From Nonomuraea coxensis DSM 45129 (GTDB taxonomy: Bacteria; Actinomycetota; Actinomycetes; Streptosporangiales; Streptosporangiaceae), in contig NZ_CP068985.1 in the NCBI RefSeq assembly GCF_019397265.1, forward strand, positions 1,736,001 to 1,800,000: DNA of 64,000 bases. Direction: 5' to 3'. Positions 60,767 through 64,000 of this stretch are shown here, piece by piece. The first letter of the stretch is position 1; each line of letters starts with the position of its first letter. Made by a program: the position numbers and the translations under genes. The notes under the pieces are model-generated. The model worked only from the letters and a program-made list of their open reading frames with translations, had not been told where the DNA came from and did not search any database.

Positions 60767-62011
60767 TCATGGCGCGCGTACGCTCCACGACTCCCGCTCG
60801 TTGAGCGCCCGCACGTCGGCGTCCGAGATCGCCCGCTGCGCCGCCGCCATCGCGGCGAGCTCCGCCTCCGTCAGCACGTCGGCGACGTCACGGAAGCCGT
60901 CCGGCGCCCGCGCGGTCACCAGGGCGATCGTCTCCTCGACGGGCAGCGCCCGGTGCGCGCGCACCAGGGCCGAGGTGGGCGGGAGGCGCTCGTCCTCGTA
61001 CGCCCGCAGCGCCTCGCCCGGATCGTCGTAGGAGGCCAGGCACCGGGCCAGCACCCGGGCGTCGAGCACGGCCTGGGAGCCGCCGTTCGAGCCGATCGGG
61101 TACATCGGGTGGGCGGCGTCGCCGAGCAGCGTCACCCGTCCCTCGCCCCAGCGCGGCAGCGGCTCCCTGTCGACCATCGGGTACTCGAGGATGCGGGCGG
61201 TGCCGGCGAGCAGGGCCCCGATGTCGGCGGGGGCGTAGGCCCAGTGCGCGAAGTGCGGCGCCACGTCGGCGAGCCGGCCCTCCCTGCTCCAGTCGGCGGC
61301 GGCGACCGGACCGGGCTCGGCCACCTTCACCTCGGCCACCCAGTTGACCAGCCGCGGGTTGGCCGCCGAGATGTGGTAGGTGACGAACTTGCCGGCCGTG
61401 TTGGAGCCGCCGACCAGCACCGTCGCGCCGTCGAGGATCCGGTCGGCCTCGGCGACGCCGCGCCACATCCGGATGCCCGCCCACAGCAGCGGATCGCCGG
61501 CCGGGTGCAGCCGGGCCCGCACCGCCGACTGCACGCCGTCGGCGCCGACGAGCACGTCCGCCCGCTCGCGCAGCGGCTGCCCGTCCGCGCCGCGCAGCGT
61601 GACGAGCACGCCGTCGCCGTCCTGCGCGAAGCCCTCGAAACGCACCCCCGTGCGCACCGGGACGCCGCGCTCCTCGACGGCGGCGAGCAGCGCGAGCTGC
61701 AGCTCGCCGCGGTGGATGCTGTACTGGGGCCACCGGTAGCCGGCCGACCGGCCGCGCGGCAGCGCCAGGATGACGTTGCCGTGCCGGTCGGCGAAGGTCA
61801 TGGAGCTCGTCTCCACGCCGAGGGCCGCCAGGCGGGCGGCCAGCCCCAGCTCGGTCAGCTCGCGCACGGCGTGCGGCTGCAGGTTGATGCCGACGCCGAG
61901 CGGCCGGATCGTCCGCGCGGCCTCGACGACCACGCACTCCAGCCCGGCGGCGGCCAGGCTCAAGGCGGCGGCGAGTCCGCCGATGCCGCCTCCTACGACC
62001 ATGGTCCTCAC
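60767..62011 (-). CDS. FAD-dependent monooxygenase (PhzS/salicylate hydroxylase-like)
   Basis: A 414-residue class A flavoprotein monooxygenase that would hydroxylate an aromatic ring using NAD(P)H and oxygen. FAD motif VVGGGIGGLAAALSLAAAG at residues 4-22, the DG motif VLVGADGVQSAVRARLHP near 160, and the GD motif VTLLGDAAHPMYPIGSNGGS near 295. The PIGSNGGSQAVLDARVLA form is typical of the PhzS-like subgroup. ATG 62011 lies ten bases after the permease stop, so it belongs to the ABC operon, suggesting that the imported compound is an aromatic that this enzyme attacks first (inference). Confidence 0.9.
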   Translation of the reverse strand: MRTMVVGGGIGGLAAALSLAAAGLECVVVEAARTIRPLGVGINLQPHAVRELTELGLAARLAALGVETSSMTFADRHGNVILALPRGRSAGYRWPQYSIHRGELQLALLAAVEERGVPVRTGVRFEGFAQDGDGVLVTLRGADGQPLRERADVLVGADGVQSAVRARLHPAGDPLLWAGIRMWRGVAEADRILDGATVLVGGSNTAGKFVTYHISAANPRLVNWVAEVKVAEPGPVAAADWSREGRLADVAPHFAHWAYAPADIGALLAGTARILEYPMVDREPLPRWGEGRVTLLGDAAHPMYPIGSNGGSQAVLDARVLARCLASYDDPGEALRAYEDERLPPTSALVRAHRALPVEETIALVTARAPDGFRDVADVLTEAELAAMAAAQRAISDADVRALNERESWSVRAP

Positions 62012-62021
62012 CGCGCGTACC

Positions 62022-62900
62022 CTAACCGACGGGATCCTGCGCCGCGCGGTGCCGGCCGAGCACGCGCCGCTCCACGACCAGGAACAGTTCGTTCAGCAGG
62101 TAGCCGAGCACCCCGAGCAGCACGATCGCGGCCCACATGGCGGGCAGGTCGAACATCGAGTACGCCTCCGTGAGCTGGAACCCGATCCCGTTGGTGGTCC
62201 CCGGCAGCAGCTCGCTGAAGACCATGACGATGAGCGAGAGCGACAGCGCCAGCCGCAGCCCGGCGAACATCTTGGGCAGCGCCGACGGCAGAACCACCCG
62301 CCACAGCCGCTCGGCCCGCGACAGCCGGAACACCTGGCAGGTCTGCAGGTGCAGCGGCTCCACCGCGCGGGCGCCGTCGGCGGTGTTGAGCAGCACCGGC
62401 CACACGATGCTGAACATGATGAACGCGAGCTGCATGCGCAGCCCGAACCCGAACACCACCAGGAACACCGTGACCAGCGCCGGCGGCGGCACGGCCCGCA
62501 GGAACTGCAGCACCCCGTCGAGGTAGTCGTAGACGCGGGCCGACAGCCCCACCGCCAGCCCGAGCACGACCCCGGCCAGCGCGCCGCCGGCGAACCCGGC
62601 GGCCATCCTGCCCAGGCTGGGCAGGATGTTCTGGACGGCGACGTCGCTCAGGAACAACCGCTCCGGCGGCCCCGAGAACCACATCGCCTGCATCCGCGCC
62701 ACGATCGTGCCGGGCGTGGGGAAGAACGCGCTGCCCGCCGCCCTGGTCGCCACCTCCCACAGCAGCACCAGGACGGCGAGCACGAGCCAGCGGAACACGG
62801 CCGTCCGCACGCCCCGCCGCCGCCGGGCGGCGGTCCTGGGCCGCGGAGCGTCCCCGGCGGGAGCGGCGACCTTCGCGGTGACCTCGGCTGCGGCTTTCAC
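62022..62900 (-). CDS. ABC transporter permease (SsuC/TauC-like), copy B
   Basis: A 292-residue permease with six helices: FRWLVLAVLVLLWEVATRAA (helix 1), LGRMAAGFAGGALAGVVLGL, ALVTVFLVVFGFGLRMQLAF, and the EAA-like loop FRLSRAERLWRVVLPSALPK. LLPGTTNGIGFQLTEAYSMF is a family hallmark. The N-terminal 30 residues are basic and poorly conserved. GTG 62900 overlaps the upstream permease stop (GTGA). Confidence 0.92.
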   Translation of the reverse strand: MKAAAEVTAKVAAPAGDAPRPRTAARRRRGVRTAVFRWLVLAVLVLLWEVATRAAGSAFFPTPGTIVARMQAMWFSGPPERLFLSDVAVQNILPSLGRMAAGFAGGALAGVVLGLAVGLSARVYDYLDGVLQFLRAVPPPALVTVFLVVFGFGLRMQLAFIMFSIVWPVLLNTADGARAVEPLHLQTCQVFRLSRAERLWRVVLPSALPKMFAGLRLALSLSLIVMVFSELLPGTTNGIGFQLTEAYSMFDLPAMWAAIVLLGVLGYLLNELFLVVERRVLGRHRAAQDPVG

Positions 62901-63718
62901 GGCTGCTCTCCCAACCGGGCGTGGTGCCAGCGGAACGCACGCCGCTCGAAGGCGACCAGCAGGGCGTTCACCGCCACGCCGAACAGCCCGACCCAGCACA
63001 CCCCGGCCAGGATGTCGGTCATGCGGGCGGGCACCGCGATGCCGGCGAAGTAGATGAACACGCCCATGCCCTCGCCCCGGCCGGCCACGATCTCGGTGCT
63101 GACGGTCAGGATGAGCGCGATCCCCGTGGCCAGCCGGACGCCGGTCGTGATGAACGGCGCCGAGGAGGGCAGCGAGACGCGCAGCAGCACCGACAGCGGG
63201 CCGAAGCCGTACGACCGGAGCGACTCCTTGGCCAGCGGGTCCACGCCCCGGAGGCCGTACATCGTGTTGTAGAGGATCGGCCACAGCGAGGCGTAGACCA
63301 CCAGCGAGATCCGCAGTTGCAGTCCGGTGCCGATGACCAGGGCCACCAGCGGGATCAGCGCGACGGACGGGATCGGCCGCAGGAACTCCACGACCGAGCG
63401 GGTGGCGGCGTCCACGACGGGGACGCTGCCGAGCAGCAGCCCGAGCGGCACCGCGGCGACCGCCGCGAGCCCGAGCCCGACGGCCCAGGCGAGCAGGCTG
63501 GTCAGGGCGTGCGCGCGGAAGGCGGGATCGAGCGCGAGCGCCCCCATCCGCGCGGCGATCTCCGTCGCGGGCGGCAGGAACTCGCGGTCGGCCAGGCCGG
63601 TGCGGCTGACCAGCTCGATCAGGGCGGCGAAGGCGAGGGCCCCGGCCGCCCGCCGGGACCACCTGACGGTGGCGCCGGTCGGGCGGCCGGGGGCCAGGGC
63701 GGTGGCGGTCACGCTCAC
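62897..63718 (-). CDS. ABC transporter permease (SsuC/TauC-like), copy A
   Basis: A 273-residue permease paired with copy B as a heterodimer. VEFLRPIPSVALIPLVALVI, LVVYASLWPILYNTMYGLRG, the EAA loop LRSYGFGPLSVLLRVSLPSS and IVAGRGEGMGVFIYFAGIAV are typical. GTG 63718 overlaps the stop of the binding-protein gene by four bases (GTGA); a second GTG two codons later is possible. Confidence 0.92.
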   Translation of the reverse strand: MSVTATALAPGRPTGATVRWSRRAAGALAFAALIELVSRTGLADREFLPPATEIAARMGALALDPAFRAHALTSLLAWAVGLGLAAVAAVPLGLLLGSVPVVDAATRSVVEFLRPIPSVALIPLVALVIGTGLQLRISLVVYASLWPILYNTMYGLRGVDPLAKESLRSYGFGPLSVLLRVSLPSSAPFITTGVRLATGIALILTVSTEIVAGRGEGMGVFIYFAGIAVPARMTDILAGVCWVGLFGVAVNALLVAFERRAFRWHHARLGEQP

Positions 63719-64000
63719 CCGGACGTGGTCGGCGACATGAGCGACTTGACCTCGATCGCCTTGGTCAGCCAGCGGGCCTCCAGCATCCAGTCGGCCACCC
63801 GTTGCAGGCGCACCGGGTTGTCGCTGCTGGAGAAGTAGGGGAAGGTGACGGTGGCCGCGGTGGCCGCGTCGATCTGGGTGAAGGTCGGCAGCACCTTGGA
63901 GACGACCTCGCGGTTGTTCTCCATGAGCTTGGCCGCGTTGTGGATGGCCCGTTGGAAGGCCGCCGCGACGCGCGGGTTCTTGTCGTACCACTCCTGGGTG
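63715..64000 (-). CDS. ABC transporter substrate-binding protein (NMT1/SsuA-like), C-terminal part
   Basis: The last 94 residues of a binding protein, cut by the window edge. EWYDKNPRVAAAFQRAIHNA, EVVSKVLPTFTQIDAATAAT, FPYFSSSDNPVRLQRVADWM and KAIEVKSLMSPTTSG fit the end of NMT1/SsuA-type proteins that bind nitrate, sulfonates, pyrimidine precursors or aromatics. It is the first visible gene of this minus-strand operon. Confidence 0.87.
   Translation of the reverse strand, partial: TQEWYDKNPRVAAAFQRAIHNAAKLMENNREVVSKVLPTFTQIDAATAATVTFPYFSSSDNPVRLQRVADWMLEARWLTKAIEVKSLMSPTTSG

Overview
The window is high-GC DNA from a filamentous actinomycete. The evidence is GTG/TTG starts, dense overlapping operons, many GntR/TetR/PadR/RpiR regulators and, above all, three complete 'conservons' (four-gene Cvn operons typical of Streptomyces, Nonomuraea and relatives). 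Codon use and gene content fit Streptosporangiales such as Nonomuraea, but the species cannot be fixed from sequence alone. No tRNA, rRNA, CRISPR array or insertion sequence was seen.

Layout. 1-4.6 kb: a minus-strand operon of a glutamine-synthetase-like ligase, an aldehyde dehydrogenase, an SDR and a gamma-glutamyl amidohydrolase, divergent from a FadR-type regulator; it looks like a gamma-glutamylated amine (ethanolamine-type) pathway. 4.7-9.4 kb: a membrane protein, a two-gene unit with an AbiEii-type nucleotidyltransferase, a PadR/SGNH-hydrolase pair with a tandem palindromic operator, and a stretch of gene fragments left by deletions (ECF sigma factor, Ni/Co transporter, DUF4331 protein). 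9.5-11.3 kb: an exporter behind a symmetric divergent promoter. 11.4-20.9 kb: histidine degradation (hutU, RpiR regulator, M20 amidohydrolase, hutF, hutI), interrupted by a radical SAM/PIMT-methyltransferase/GntR cassette and an SDR. 21-26.8 kb: a group 2 sigma factor, a MOSC protein, then amtB-glnB-glnD.

27-31.4 kb: conservon 1. 31.4-34 kb: DrrAB-like exporter with a divergent TetR. 34-40.5 kb: glycine betaine/choline-type ABC transporter (two paralogous binding lipoproteins, a permease with two fused permease modules, an ATPase) ending in a GMC choline-dehydrogenase-like gene. 40.9-44.8 kb: conservon 2. 44.9-47 kb: SIS-domain protein and a sugar kinase resembling maltokinase/glucosamine kinase. 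47-54.3 kb: Pot-type polyamine ABC transporter, TetR regulator, GT1 glycosyltransferase and a PatD-like aldehyde dehydrogenase. 54.5-59.2 kb: conservon 3. 59.5-64 kb: the start of a nitrate/sulfonate/NMT1-type ABC operon with an embedded FAD monooxygenase.

A common thread is nitrogen: amine gamma-glutamylation, histidine, ammonium/PII control, quaternary amines, amino sugars and polyamines, with three sensor-kinase/small-GTPase conservons among them. Shared palindromes before hutU and before the M20/hutF/hutI genes, a conserved element before conservons 2 and 3, conserved short motifs in the CvnA tails, and a long identical tract in cvnD1 and cvnD3 are the most interesting signals that ordinary gene calling would miss.
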